Below are positions 55,282 through 64,000 of a DNA stretch of 64,000 nt, piece after piece. The translations under genes were made by a program, and so were the position numbers. Numbering within the stretch: the stretch's first letter is position 1; every line of letters begins with the position of its first letter. The stretch is from Emiliania huxleyi CCMP1516 (Eukaryota; Haptophyta; Isochrysidales; Noelaerhabdaceae): the NCBI RefSeq assembly GCF_000372725.1, contig NW_005194814.1, positions 283,489 to 347,488 on the forward strand, in the 5' to 3' direction. The notes under the pieces are model-generated. The model ran no database searches. It was not told the DNA's origin and saw only the letters and a list, made by a program, of their open reading frames with translations.

Positions 55282-55902
55282 CCCTGTCGTGTGGGTGAAC
55301 CCTGCCCAGCCCCCCTCCGTGTCGCGATGCGCTCCCCGCTCCCGTTCCCCTGTGTCCCTGATCGTCCTTACAAGATCCTGCTCGTGCAGGTGGGGACCCT
55401 GTCCTTCTCCCACCCCTCGTTTGGCGTGCCCGTTTTATTTATTTATTTATTCGGGCGTGCTGCTCTTCTTTCTTTTAAGAATCGTGGCCCCCTCCTTGCC
55501 CGCAAAAAAAGTCATCTGACTTGGTTGGGCCCTCGCCCCTCGGGGACCCGGCCCCTCTGGCCTCTCTCGCGAGAAAATACAAAGCGGCCAAGCCTGCTGC
55601 TCCTCCGTGCGAGTGTCAACGCAGAGCCCCTGTGACAAAGCTAAATAAACAAATCAGACCCCCAACAACGCGGTCATATGTCTTTCAAGCCAGGTGCGGT
55701 GGGCCTTACACTGGGTCCTACCATAGGTCATGGCAAACAGGGCGGGATTCACATATTCACTCCTACGCGCGCTCCATGCGTCGCCGTCGAATGTGGCTGC
55801 GCGCACGGAGGCAGGGTACGATCGGTCACATGGTGGGAGCAGAGCGTGCTCAAGTAGGCCCTGGGGGGGCCTTTCGTTCGCTGTCGCTCTGAACCTTCTG
55901 CT
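55282..55902. other. Intergenic region with duplicated fragments
   Basis: No gene seen. Bases 55370-55425 are an inverted near-copy of 59436-59385. A TTTA tandem run lies at 55434-55450. Confidence 0.5.
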
Positions 55903-56500
55903 TCACGCGGGATTGGCCGCGAAGAAGAGGGCGGCCGCGGCGGCCGCGGCAGCAAGGAGGCCTCCCACGCCGTCATCCGTCGCTTTGACGCCGCCGCCGC
56001 TGGCCGTCGCTGCCTTGGCCGGCCTCCACCGCAGCTGGCGCGCGAGCTGCTTCTTCTGCTGAACCTCCGCCAGCGCGGTGTTGACCTGGTCGCGCTCGAG
56101 CCGCAGCGCGGTCCCCGCCGCGATCAGTTCGGAGACAGCCTTGGCGTTGGCCGCCACTGCGTCCGAGAGCTGCGAGGACAGATCCTTGAGCGCAGCCTCG
56201 GGCTCGTCAAAGGGAGGGTAGCTGAGCGGACGAACCTGCGGGCCTCCAAAGGCAGCGACCTGCTCTGGCGTTAGGCCGATGAACGCCGAGCCCAAATGGG
56301 TCGAGGTCTGTAACCTCCGGGTCGCGCTCTGACAGCGGCCGACGTGCAGGGCCTCCAAATGCGGCCACCTGCTCGGCGGTGAGAGTGATCGAAGCCTTGA
56401 GCGTGACGTCTCGGCCTGCTGCGCGCCTGCCCATTGCGCCATGCCGAGGGCCACTCGCGGCGAGGAGCCCTGTTACTGCGAGAGAAATAGCAAGCAACAT
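55903..56500 (-). CDS. Small secreted or membrane protein of unknown function
   Basis: Two exons, 56500-56369 and 56259-55903, give 162 aa. The N-terminus MLLAISLAVTGLLAASG is a likely signal peptide. The middle (LSSQLSDAVAANAKAVSELI, then LRLERDQVNTALAEVQQKK) is helical. The C-terminus GLLAAAAAAAALFFAANPA is a short hydrophobic tail with no charged end. The GT-AG intron 56368-56260 lies between two near-identical coding segments (TAEQ/VAAFGGP and TPEQ/VAAFGGP). Splicing therefore removes one copy of a tandem duplication. No family recognised. Confidence 0.6.
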
Positions 56501-57796
56501 CGTCCGTCGAGCGTCGGGCGCGGCAAGTCCTGGATGGACTAGGGCCGCGGCGAGTCCTGGACGAGGCCGCGGCGTGTCCTGACCCTTCAGCGCTCGCGCA
56601 GCGGGACTGCAATTGCGATATTATGGTTTCTTCTGGCCTCCGGGTTAGGAGCGAGCTGGCGGCGACGCTCAAAAAGGCCTCCATTGCGGGCGGAGGGGAA
56701 AAATCTTTGCCGATCCGGTCTATGTATCGGAGTCTTTGTTAGTATCGAGGTCTCGTGAGTTTTGGCACTGATAAATTCGCGCGAGCCGAGCCAGGCCACG
56801 GCGCTCGGCCTGCTGAGAGAAGACCTTCCCCGACGGCAGTGACAATTTACCCGACATCAATCGTCGACGGCAAGCTCGAGAACTGCGCCTCCAAAGTCGC
56901 CCAGATTCGCCTCTCGCGGCGCGCTGAGTTAGTATCGCCGGTGCGCCAGCCGGCTCTGCTCCACAGCAGGGCATGCCTGACTGGCTCCTGCTAGCCGTGC
57001 GTCCTGGTGGCATCCATTGCCAGCTCAGGTAGCCTCAGGAGGTCGCCTCGCGCACAACTCGGCGCCGCACAGCACCGCTCCGCGTTACTACCGAGTTAGT
57101 ATCGTCGACCCACAGAGACTGCTCTTCTGTAGGTGGAGCCGACAAACGCCGGCCGGGTCGGCCCCGCCGCCCCCATCGCCGCCGCCGGGGCGGCGGCGGC
57201 CTCGGCGGACCATCCGGCGCGCCGCGCGCCCGACGGGGAGGTGTTCACCACTCCTGGCTCCTCACCCCGCCACGCCTTCGTGCAGACGCCGTGGCACCCG
57301 CCTCAGGCGCCGCTCGGACTCGGTTGACGGCCGCCCAAGTGCTTGGCTCGTGCCCAGCCGACCGGCAGGCGATGCCCACTCGCTGCTAGGCTAATCCCGG
57401 GCTGTCAAGCGGCGGTGTGGTGCCGTGAAGGGCAGCGGTGCCAAAACTACGACTATTAGTACCGTGCGGGGGCAGTGCATTTAATTCTGTCAAAAATCGA
57501 AATGTGCTCCGTGGGACGTATTGGGCTAGGATCATACGTCCGGGAGGCCCCCCATGCGTGCCGCAACGACCCGCAGTTCTGGTACCACTCTCTTCACGTT
57601 CACAGCTCTTAAGTGTGCCATAACTCCGATACATGGGGTAGTCCCGGGCGGAGAATTCTTTTTCTCCGTGGATGATTAGTGACCCCCCGAGAGCCACTCG
57701 GTCGCGTCCTTCGCCAGCCGGCCCAATCCCGAACGTACTCCCTCGCGTTCGCGTGAGGCCCACTCCCGATCCCGCGGACTCCCTCGTTTTCGCGTG
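56501..57796. other. Intergenic region
   Basis: No supported gene. The word GTTAGTATCG recurs three times (about 56739, 56928 and 57093). GAATTCTTTTTCTCCG, the motif seen near other gene starts, lies at 57653-57668, about 130 bases before the next ATG. Confidence 0.45.
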
Positions 57797-59053
57797 ATGG
57801 CTGCGTCCTGCGTCATCTGCTTCGACCACGACGGCGCCGGGCAGCCTGATGGCGTGTGGTGCGACGCCGGCCACTACACGTGCGCCAGCTGCGTTGAGTC
57901 GCAAGTGCGGCACGCCGCGGCCGCGTTGGGCGCAGTCTCCGACCTCGTCCTCAAGGCGGACGCCGCTGACGTGCGCACTCGGCACAAGTACGCCGGCCGC
58001 CACCTCTGTGCGTCCATCGGCTGCACGAGCGAGCCCATTGACGACAGCGAGATTGCGAGAGTCACGTCACGCACAACCTTTGCCGCCTTTGTCGAAGCCA
58101 AGGTGCTGCTGCCGACTGCGCGTCGCGTCGCGGCCGTGGTCGCCGAGGCATCCAAGGGCGCGGCTCGCGAGGCTAACCTACTCGAGCTGCAGCTGCGCTC
58201 CGAGATGCCGGCGGCTCGCATGTGCGGCCGGTGCTCCTTTGGGCCGGTCGACGCGTTCGGCTGCTCCGACCTCATGGGCCACCACGGGGAGGAGCGAGCT
58301 GGCACGAGGATCGACAACGCGTGCCCGGCCTGCGGCAACTTTGCGAGATCCATCGAGGACTGGCCGCTTTGGGACGGCGTCCTGCGCACCGCGAGCGACT
58401 GCGTCCCGCAGCCGCCCGCCGAGGAGGAGGCTGCGCGGCGGCGGCGGCGTCAGGAGGAACTCGCCTCGCAGCGGGCAGCGCTCGAGGCGTCGTGGCTCGC
58501 AGATGATGGGTCGGATGAATGGGCTCGTGAGGTGGAGTGGGCGAGGGAGGCGGAGGAGATGGAGGATGCGTGGCTGTGGCACCGGCAGCGCTTCGAGCCG
58601 CGCTGGCGCTCGCGATCCCGCTCGCCGGTCCGGCGCCCGCGCTTCGAGCGCAACCAGCGCCACGAGCGCCGCTTTCGGTCGCGCTCGCCGGACTGCTCCC
58701 GCGCCCCGCCGCTCTGGCGCCAGCGCTCGAGGGAGGCGGAGGAGATGGAGGATGCGTGGCTGTGGCACCGGCAGCGCTTCGAGCCGCGCTGGCGCTCGCG
58801 ATCCCGCTCGCCGGTCCGGCGCCCGCGCTTCGAGCGCAACCAGCGCCACGAGCGCCGCTTTCGGTCGCGCTCGCCGGACCGCTCCCGCGCCCCGCCGCTC
58901 TGGCGCCAGCGCTCGCCGCCCCGTGGTCCGCGCTCGCCGCCTCCTCGCCACCATTCGCCGCCTCGCCCACCGCCGCTCTATTATTTTCGCCACCGCTCTC
59001 CGCCTCGCCACCGGCCGCCGCCTCGCCGCCGATCGCCGCCTCGCCGCCGCTAG
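57797..59053 (+). CDS. RING/IBR-like zinc-binding protein with RS-type repeats
   Basis: Single exon of 418 aa from ATG 57797. Residues 1-35 read CVICFDHD, then VWCDAGHYTCASCVE, a RING-like Cys/His set. Residues about 140-195 (RMCGRCSFGP, FGCSDLMGHH, NACPACGNF) hold a second Cys-rich cluster like an IBR/RING2. An acidic/basic helix precedes two almost identical 62-residue blocks rich in RSRSRSP, then a Pro/Arg/His tail (SPPRHRPPPRRRSPPRRR). The first half suggests a ubiquitin ligase; the RS tail suggests nuclear speckle or RNA-factor contact. Neither is shown. A copy of the shared promoter-like motif lies upstream. Confidence 0.6.
   Translation: MAASCVICFDHDGAGQPDGVWCDAGHYTCASCVESQVRHAAAALGAVSDLVLKADAADVRTRHKYAGRHLCASIGCTSEPIDDSEIARVTSRTTFAAFVEAKVLLPTARRVAAVVAEASKGAAREANLLELQLRSEMPAARMCGRCSFGPVDAFGCSDLMGHHGEERAGTRIDNACPACGNFARSIEDWPLWDGVLRTASDCVPQPPAEEEAARRRRRQEELASQRAALEASWLADDGSDEWAREVEWAREAEEMEDAWLWHRQRFEPRWRSRSRSPVRRPRFERNQRHERRFRSRSPDCSRAPPLWRQRSREAEEMEDAWLWHRQRFEPRWRSRSRSPVRRPRFERNQRHERRFRSRSPDRSRAPPLWRQRSPPRGPRSPPPRHHSPPRPPPLYYFRHRSPPRHRPPPRRRSPPRRR
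58542..58913 (+). repeat. Near-perfect 186-bp direct tandem repeat within the coding region
   Basis: 58542-58727 and 58728-58913 are almost identical and in frame, each encoding one 62-residue block beginning AREAEEMEDAWLWHRQRFEP or SREAEEMEDAWLWHRQRFEP. The two blocks differ at very few codons (SPDC versus SPDR), so the duplication is recent. Confidence 0.9.
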
Positions 59054-59666
59054 CCTGCATATTCGCCAAAATCGGCACGCCGCCACGCCGGCGGAATGGC
59101 CTCGCGCACGCCTCGCAGATTGGTGTTCCCGCCCGAGTCAGGCGCGGAATTCCCCGAGTCACTCGACCAGCGCTGTGGTGTGACTCGGGAGGAGGCGTCC
59201 TCTACGGCTCTAGCACGCACACAAGGCTCAAGGGGCCCAACCCGCAGCAGCCAGCACAGCCGTGGGGGACGGATCACAGCACAGATGAGTCAGGGAAGTA
59301 GACCCGAGAACACAGAGGCGTGTGTACACAGAACATCGGCTAAAGAAAGAAAGAAAGAAAACAGACAAACCCAGACGAGGGATGGGGGAGGAGGACAGGG
59401 TCCCCACCTGCACGAGCAGGATTTTGGAAGGACGATCAGGAGGCTTCAGGGGGACAGGTGGGGCTCTCCTGCTCCTGACAAGGGACACGACAGGCTCGCA
59501 GCGCGGTGCACGGTGGGGTCCCAACTCCACTGGCGGTCTCATCTCAGTCTAGCGACCTGCCTCCAGCTTCCCGCTGGCATCGGCTACGAGCTCGTAGCGG
59601 AGCACTGCGGGGGCCCCGGGCCGCTGTAAGTTTTGTTGGAGCCAGCCCCGGCCGCGCGCGCGGTCA
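59054..59666. other. Intergenic region with cassette-like box
   Basis: Upstream of the ABCG gene. 59342-59385 holds the AAAGAAAACAGACAAACCC box followed by GAGGGATGGGGGAGG in the sense of the ABCG gene. The next 50 bases are an inverted near-copy of 55425-55370. Confidence 0.45.
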
Positions 59667-62655
59667 ATGCTGTCTCAGCACTCGATCGTCTGGGAAGGCC
59701 TATGCGCCAGCGTGCCCGACGGCCGCGGCCAAAGGCGGGTGCTGCAGGACGCGCACGGCCACGCGCTCTCGGGCGAACCTCCGTCGGCGGACGCGTGGGT
59801 GAGCGGCGAGTCGGAGGATGACGCGTCAGACTCCGAGTCGCCGCTCGAAGGCGGCATCCTTGGCATACTCGGCCCGTCGGGCGCGGGCAAGACAACGCTG
59901 CTGCGGATCCTCGCTGGCCATGCGCTGCCCGATGCGGGCCGTGTCCTGCTCGACGGCGCCGAGTATGACGGCGCCACCGCGGAGAGGATCGGATACGTGC
60001 CGCAGGTGGCTGCTCTGCCCGCAGCCCGCGCGCGTGTTGGCAGCACGCAGCACACAAACAGTAGTAGTGGACAGTCAGGTCGTTTGCTTGGGACAGCCGC
60101 AGCCTGCGCGAGGAGCGACCCACCGGCCGCCAGCAGCTGCAGAGTGTCGCGTCACAAGGCGCCCTCTCCGCGTCCTCTCGGCCCTCCGCAGGAAGAGAAG
60201 CTCTACGGCTGCCTCACGGCGAGCGAGACGCTGATGCTGGCGGCGCGGCTCCGCGCCGTGCCCGCCGCCTCGCGCGGCCAGCTCGTCACCGACACCCTCG
60301 CCGCCCTCGGCCTGACCAGCGTCGCAGCCTCTCAAGTCGGTGCCTCTGCGCCTCCTCCCGCCTCCTCCCACCTCGTCCCGCGGCCTGCCCGGAGGTCAGC
60401 CGAGGTCAGCCGAGCTCAGCCGAGGTCACGCCTCCCCTGCCGCGCGCAGGCCGCCTCTCGGGCGGGGAGCGGAAGCGCGTCTCCGTCGCCACCGAGATGA
60501 TGCACACTCCCTCCCTCCCTCTCCTCGAGCCAACCCCGCGCCCCTCCCCACCGCCGCCCACGGACCCGCACCTCTAGGCACTCCCCATCCCTCCTCCTCC
60601 TCGACGAGCCAACCTCGGGCCTCGACGCCAACGCCGCCCGCGCGCTGCTCGGATCGCTGCGCGCCCTCTGCCCGCGCCTCGCCGTCGCCCTCACCATCCA
60701 CCAGCCGGGGGCAAAGCTGTGGGCGCAGCTGTCGCACTGCTGCCTCCTCGCGCCGGGCGCGCGGAGAGATGCTCCTCCGCGGGAGATTGCACGCGAGATC
60801 AGCCGAGGTCACGCGAGATTCGCGCGAGGCGTCAGGCGCGCAGCTCTACTTTGGCGCCACCGCCGCCGCCCCCTCCTACTTTGCGCGGGCTCGGCCTGCG
60901 TCTCGCGGCCTCGCGCGGGCCCTTCCCCGAGCCTTCTCTCGGAGCCTTCCTCTCAGGCGAAGCTCGGCCTGCCCCGCCCGCACGACGCCTCCGTCGCCGA
61001 GCACCTCCTCGACCTCGCCGCCGACGCAGAGCCGCTCGGGCTGCCGCTCCGCATCGCTGCGCTCGGGCCGGCGACGCACAGGCCGCCCGCCGCCGCGGCC
61101 CGCCTGCTGCACGCCTCGACCGCCAGGGCGACCGCCGCACGCCGCGCGAGGGCCGGGCGGGGGTGCGGCCGCGCGTCGCCGGCGGAGCAGTTCGCGGCGC
61201 TCTTTTGGCGCGCGCACACGCAAAACTGCCGCAACCCCGCCTTCCTTCGCGCGCTGCTCGGCCGGACTCTCACGATGGCGCGCGGCAAAGGCTGGCACCT
61301 CTGCTTTGGGCTACCCGAGAGATGAGCCGAGGTGCACCCGAGGCTGTAGGCGATGCTGGTTGGGCACCTCTTCTCGAACGTCGACTTGTCGCAGCGCGGC
61401 GCGCAAGACCGCGCAGGCGCGGCCCACCACGCCCCTGCCGCCGCGTCCCTTTGCACGGGCAGATCTGCCCCGGGTAGACTATTCCCAGAGGCTCGCTCTG
61501 CTCCGAGCACCATCCCGACGTGTCTCATTTGCGCCGTGCTCTCTCTCCGCCGCAGGCGCCCTCTTCTTCATGCTCACCACGCAGGTCATGTCCTCCTCGG
61601 CGTCGATGCGAACCTTCCTCGCCGAGCGGGCCATCGCCCAGCACGAGGCGCGCGCTCTCCGGGCTCTCTCCGCACGCCTCGCATCTCTGCACGCTCCTGC
61701 GTCTTCTTCGCACGCGCCCGCGATGCTCCCAACGACGTATCTCTCCCCCGCCCTCTGAACCTTCGCGGAACCGTCCTCTGCGCCAGGCGCGCTCCGCCCT
61801 CTGGGCGCCGCTGCCGTACTTCCTCGCGCGCTCCGCCGCCGAGACGCTGCTGCAGGCGACCGCCGCCGCCGCCTTTGGCGCCGCCTGCTACTGCCTCGTC
61901 GGCCTCGCGCCCACCGCCGCCCAGTTCTCCTTCTTCCTCGCGCTCGTCACCCTCGCCACCCTCGTCGCCGAGTCGTACGTCGTGATGGTCGGCACGCTGC
62001 TCTCGGACGAGAAGGCGGCGGCGCTCGTCGCGCCGCTGCTGCTCGCGCTGATGATGGCCTCAGGCGACGCCTCCCCTCGCCTTCCCCTCGTCTCTCGTTG
62101 CCTCTGCTCGTTTGTACCGAGCGTGACGCAGAGGACGTGACTTGCTGCTGCAGGCGGCTTCTTCGTCTCGCACGCCTCGACGCCGCCCCTCTTCCACGCG
62201 CTAAACACCGTCAACCTCTTCCGGTGCGGCCCTCGCCCGACCCCTCGCCCTGCGCTTGCCTCCCGCCCTTGCCGACGGCGTCGCTCCGTCGCCCAGGCCG
62301 CGCCCGCAGCGCCTCCTCTCCCACCACTCCCGCCCCTCCGCCCTCGGCCCACAGGTACGCGTATGCCGGCCTGCTGCGCAACGAGCTGGCGGGCCTCTCC
62401 TTCCGCTGCACCGAGCACGAGCTCGTCGGCCCGCCGCGGCCGCCGCGCGCCGCCCGCCTCGCCCTCCGCGCCGCGCGCGTCCGCTGGCCAGCCAGGGTCT
62501 GCCCCATCTCCACCGGCGAGGCGGCGCTCGAGCGCATGGGCGTCTCGGACCTGACGCCGGCCGCGGCGTGCGGCGCGCTCGTGCTCATGGGCCTCGCCTA
62601 CCGCGCCGCCGGGTATTGGGCGTTGCGCCGGCGCTTCCGCTCGCCGTTGGCCTAG
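59667..62655 (+). CDS. ABCG-subfamily half-transporter
   Basis: ATP-driven membrane exporter of the white/WBC type, working as a dimer; substrate unknown. Eleven exons (59667-60005, 60192-60339, 60450-60501, 60578-60756, 60836-60882, 60957-61277, 61350-61416, 61556-61647, 61787-62063, 62154-62223, 62355-62655) join in phase to 630 aa, the usual length. The N-terminal ATPase has Walker A LGPSGAGKTTLL, YVPQ (Q-loop), signature LSGGERKRVSVATE, Walker B LLLLDEPTSGLD and TIHQPG. The membrane half has GALFFMLTTQVMSSSAS, PYFLARSAAETLLQ, GGFFVSHASTPP and YAYAGLLRNELAGLSF. Seven introns read GC-AG and three GT-AG. At least five GC introns start with a copy of the next exon, and the family consensus fits only when those copies are removed. 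Confidence 0.93.
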
Positions 62656-63005
62656 CCTTGGTTTGGCCAAGGTGTATTGAGTGCAGCTGCGCGGCGCGCG
62701 ACGCTCGCAGTTTCGCCGCGCCTGCCCGATCGCGAGCAGGGTGAATCACACACGCAGTTTGTGCCTTTCACACTTCAAAGCATCAAGCTAAAGCTCTAGA
62801 CAGTGACACTCGTACCTTTCGGGCTCACACACACGCGCATCACTCTTACCACAGTACGTATTTCACAGTTTCCATACTTCCATAGGCGGATCACACGCGC
62901 ACACAGTCTCATCACACACGCAGAAACAGAGTCTCCCCTTGCACCCTTGCTACTGCGTAGTCCGTCCTACGCCGCACACAGCCCCCCCCCTCCCCCCCCC
63001 CCCCG
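62656..63005. other. Convergent intergenic region
   Basis: Short CACACGC-type words and a C tract at 62982-63004. No gene seen. Confidence 0.5.
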
Positions 63006-64000
63006 TCACAATAGAAGCCGTCGCTGCCGTGCGTTACGGCGCCACACATAGAGGAGCACCGTCACAACTACAAGCGCGCTAGCAAGAGCCAGAAGAGTGC
63101 TGCTCATGGGCCGGTCCCTCGCGGGAGAGCTCGCCTGCAGCGAACTAAGCGAGCCTCGGGCAGTGCACGTCTTGCACTGCGCTGGCATTCGTCCCACTCC
63201 TCGGCCCGTGCACGTGAAGCTATTGCTCTCGGGATCCTCTTCAGGGGGGTCAACAAACATAGCCGTCAACTTGCGAGGATCGATCTCGCGGTAGATGAGC
63301 CCAAATTCAAATTTGATAGCTGCGACTGCGCTCAAACTCAAGCCTTGCGGCCACCTTCCAAGCACCACATCGTCGTCATCCGGGACCGCAACTTCCCAGA
63401 GCCCAAACGGACTTCCGGCTGGGGTGTCGCAGTTCCACTCCATTCCGTTGTGGAATGGGCAGAACTCGGCCGTCGGCACCGATGTCGCAACCGAGGAAGG
63501 AGCGCCCCTGAAGCTGAAGGTGGCCTTGTCAACAGGGTGGGGGCTGATGGAGTAAACGAACACGAACGTCTTCGTACTTGCGGGGATGAATTCCCAGACA
63601 CTCCCGTCCCTGTCAAGAAACGACTCAGTACCCAGCTTGGTGATGGAGAGCGATATTTTGGTTGAGCCCTGCTGTTGAAGCAACGCCGACATGTTTCCGT
63701 GGTCGAGCTCGAGGTAGACGCGCACGTTTTTCATGTGAACACGGTAGAAGTTGCAATCCTTTGCCATCGGGATCCGAATGGTGGTCTTGTTGGTACGCAC
63801 CAACTCTTCAAACACTAGTGGGTTGCGATCGCGCACGAGTCGGAAACCCGTGCTGTCATAACAATGGGGCGGCTCGGACGCCCTGCGTTCTTTTGTGTCC
63901 GTCATTTCTTGCGTCAGCCGTCTCCGTATCGTCGCCAGCTGTGCCGATGTTATTGGAGCCTCAAGCTTGGGATCAAAGGGTTCCAGAGCTTCGTACTCGA
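63006..64000 (-). CDS. Membrane-anchored protein, 5' end beyond the window
   Basis: The frame is open from the window edge (YEALEPFDPKLEAPITSAQL) to the stop at 63006, about 330 codons. The extracellular-type part reads TIRIPMAKDCNFYRVHMKNV, then LELDHGN, then SLSITKLGTESFLDRDGSVW, a beta-rich region I cannot place. A single hydrophobic helix near the C-terminus (TLLALASALVVVTVLLYVW) followed by RRNARQRRLLL suggests a one-pass anchor with a short basic tail. Incomplete at its N-terminus. Confidence 0.6.
   Translation of the reverse strand, partial: EYEALEPFDPKLEAPITSAQLATIRRRLTQEMTDTKERRASEPPHCYDSTGFRLVRDRNPLVFEELVRTNKTTIRIPMAKDCNFYRVHMKNVRVYLELDHGNMSALLQQQGSTKISLSITKLGTESFLDRDGSVWEFIPASTKTFVFVYSISPHPVDKATFSFRGAPSSVATSVPTAEFCPFHNGMEWNCDTPAGSPFGLWEVAVPDDDDVVLGRWPQGLSLSAVAAIKFEFGLIYREIDPRKLTAMFVDPPEEDPESNSFTCTGRGVGRMPAQCKTCTARGSLSSLQASSPARDRPMSSTLLALASALVVVTVLLYVWRRNARQRRLLL

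Noticed and set aside
59667..60500. The ABCG gene as several short genes
   Set aside because: Phase-consistent GC-AG and GT-AG splices link all pieces into one 630-aa protein with all expected ABC motifs in order.
63006..64000. Assigning the window-edge protein to a known secreted or toxin-related beta-rich family
   Set aside because: Only a vague resemblance of short segments. The N-terminus is missing and no diagnostic motif was seen.

Overview
The window is nuclear DNA from a GC-rich, intron-bearing single-celled eukaryote, most likely an alga with a red-type secondary plastid such as a haptophyte. That placement is an inference from four things. The non-repeat sequence is very GC-rich. 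More than half of the roughly 60 introns modelled start with GC rather than GT. One enzyme (52343-54010) begins with a signal-peptide-like stretch ending in an AFAP-type plastid-import motif. The gene families are eukaryotic throughout: DYRK kinase, GGTase-I beta, transportin-3, SEC14, ABCG, EXD3/Mut7-C, and a U6 snRNA. Every multi-exon model below was built by hand from reading frame, splice dinucleotides and conserved protein family sequence. None rests on transcript data.

Layout. 1-2 kb: no gene seen. 2-10.5 kb: an SGNH-hydrolase-like gene with two frame breaks, GGTase-I beta, a 3'(2'),5'-bisphosphate nucleotidase, and two 2-oxoglutarate/Fe(II) oxygenase-like genes. 11.3-14.2 kb: an EXD3-like exonuclease with an inserted YbaK domain and a C-terminal Mut7-C domain. 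14.2-18.9 kb: repeat-rich, with a large inverted repeat. 18.9-20.6 kb: DYRK1-type kinase. 21.1-21.9 kb: a TIR element. 22.2-27.4 kb: a divergent pair, a coiled-coil gene and a 15-exon GTPase/coiled-coil/LRR gene. 28.0-29.6 kb: sugar-phosphate/nucleotide-sugar transporter. 30.3-35.2 kb: unrecognised genes, a U6 snRNA and a multi-pass membrane protein. 35.2-39.5 kb: no recognisable gene, one AT-rich palindromic element. 39.5-42.2 kb: SEC14/CRAL-TRIO protein. 43.9-47.6 kb: transportin-3/importin-13-like. 47.9-50.9 kb: PPC-domain protein. 51.5-57 kb: small genes, including a possible bS21m and a plastid-targeted methyltransferase. 57.8-59.1 kb: zinc-binding/RS-repeat protein. 59.7-62.7 kb: complete ABCG half-transporter. 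63.0 kb to the end: a membrane protein running off the window.

The most striking observation concerns the introns. In many genes the first 10-45 bases of an intron are a diverged copy of the first bases of the exon that follows it. Removing the copy with the intron restores the conserved protein (ABCG, YbaK, SEC14, transportin-3, triose-phosphate-type transporter, methyltransferase motif I). The rest of each such intron is usually built from one of a few short degenerate motifs shared between unrelated genes. This looks like recurrent intron gain by insertion or tandem duplication, that is, introner-like activity with long target duplications and relaxed GN donors. A second pattern is a set of near-identical 5' cassettes upstream of at least six unrelated genes, always in the sense of the downstream gene.
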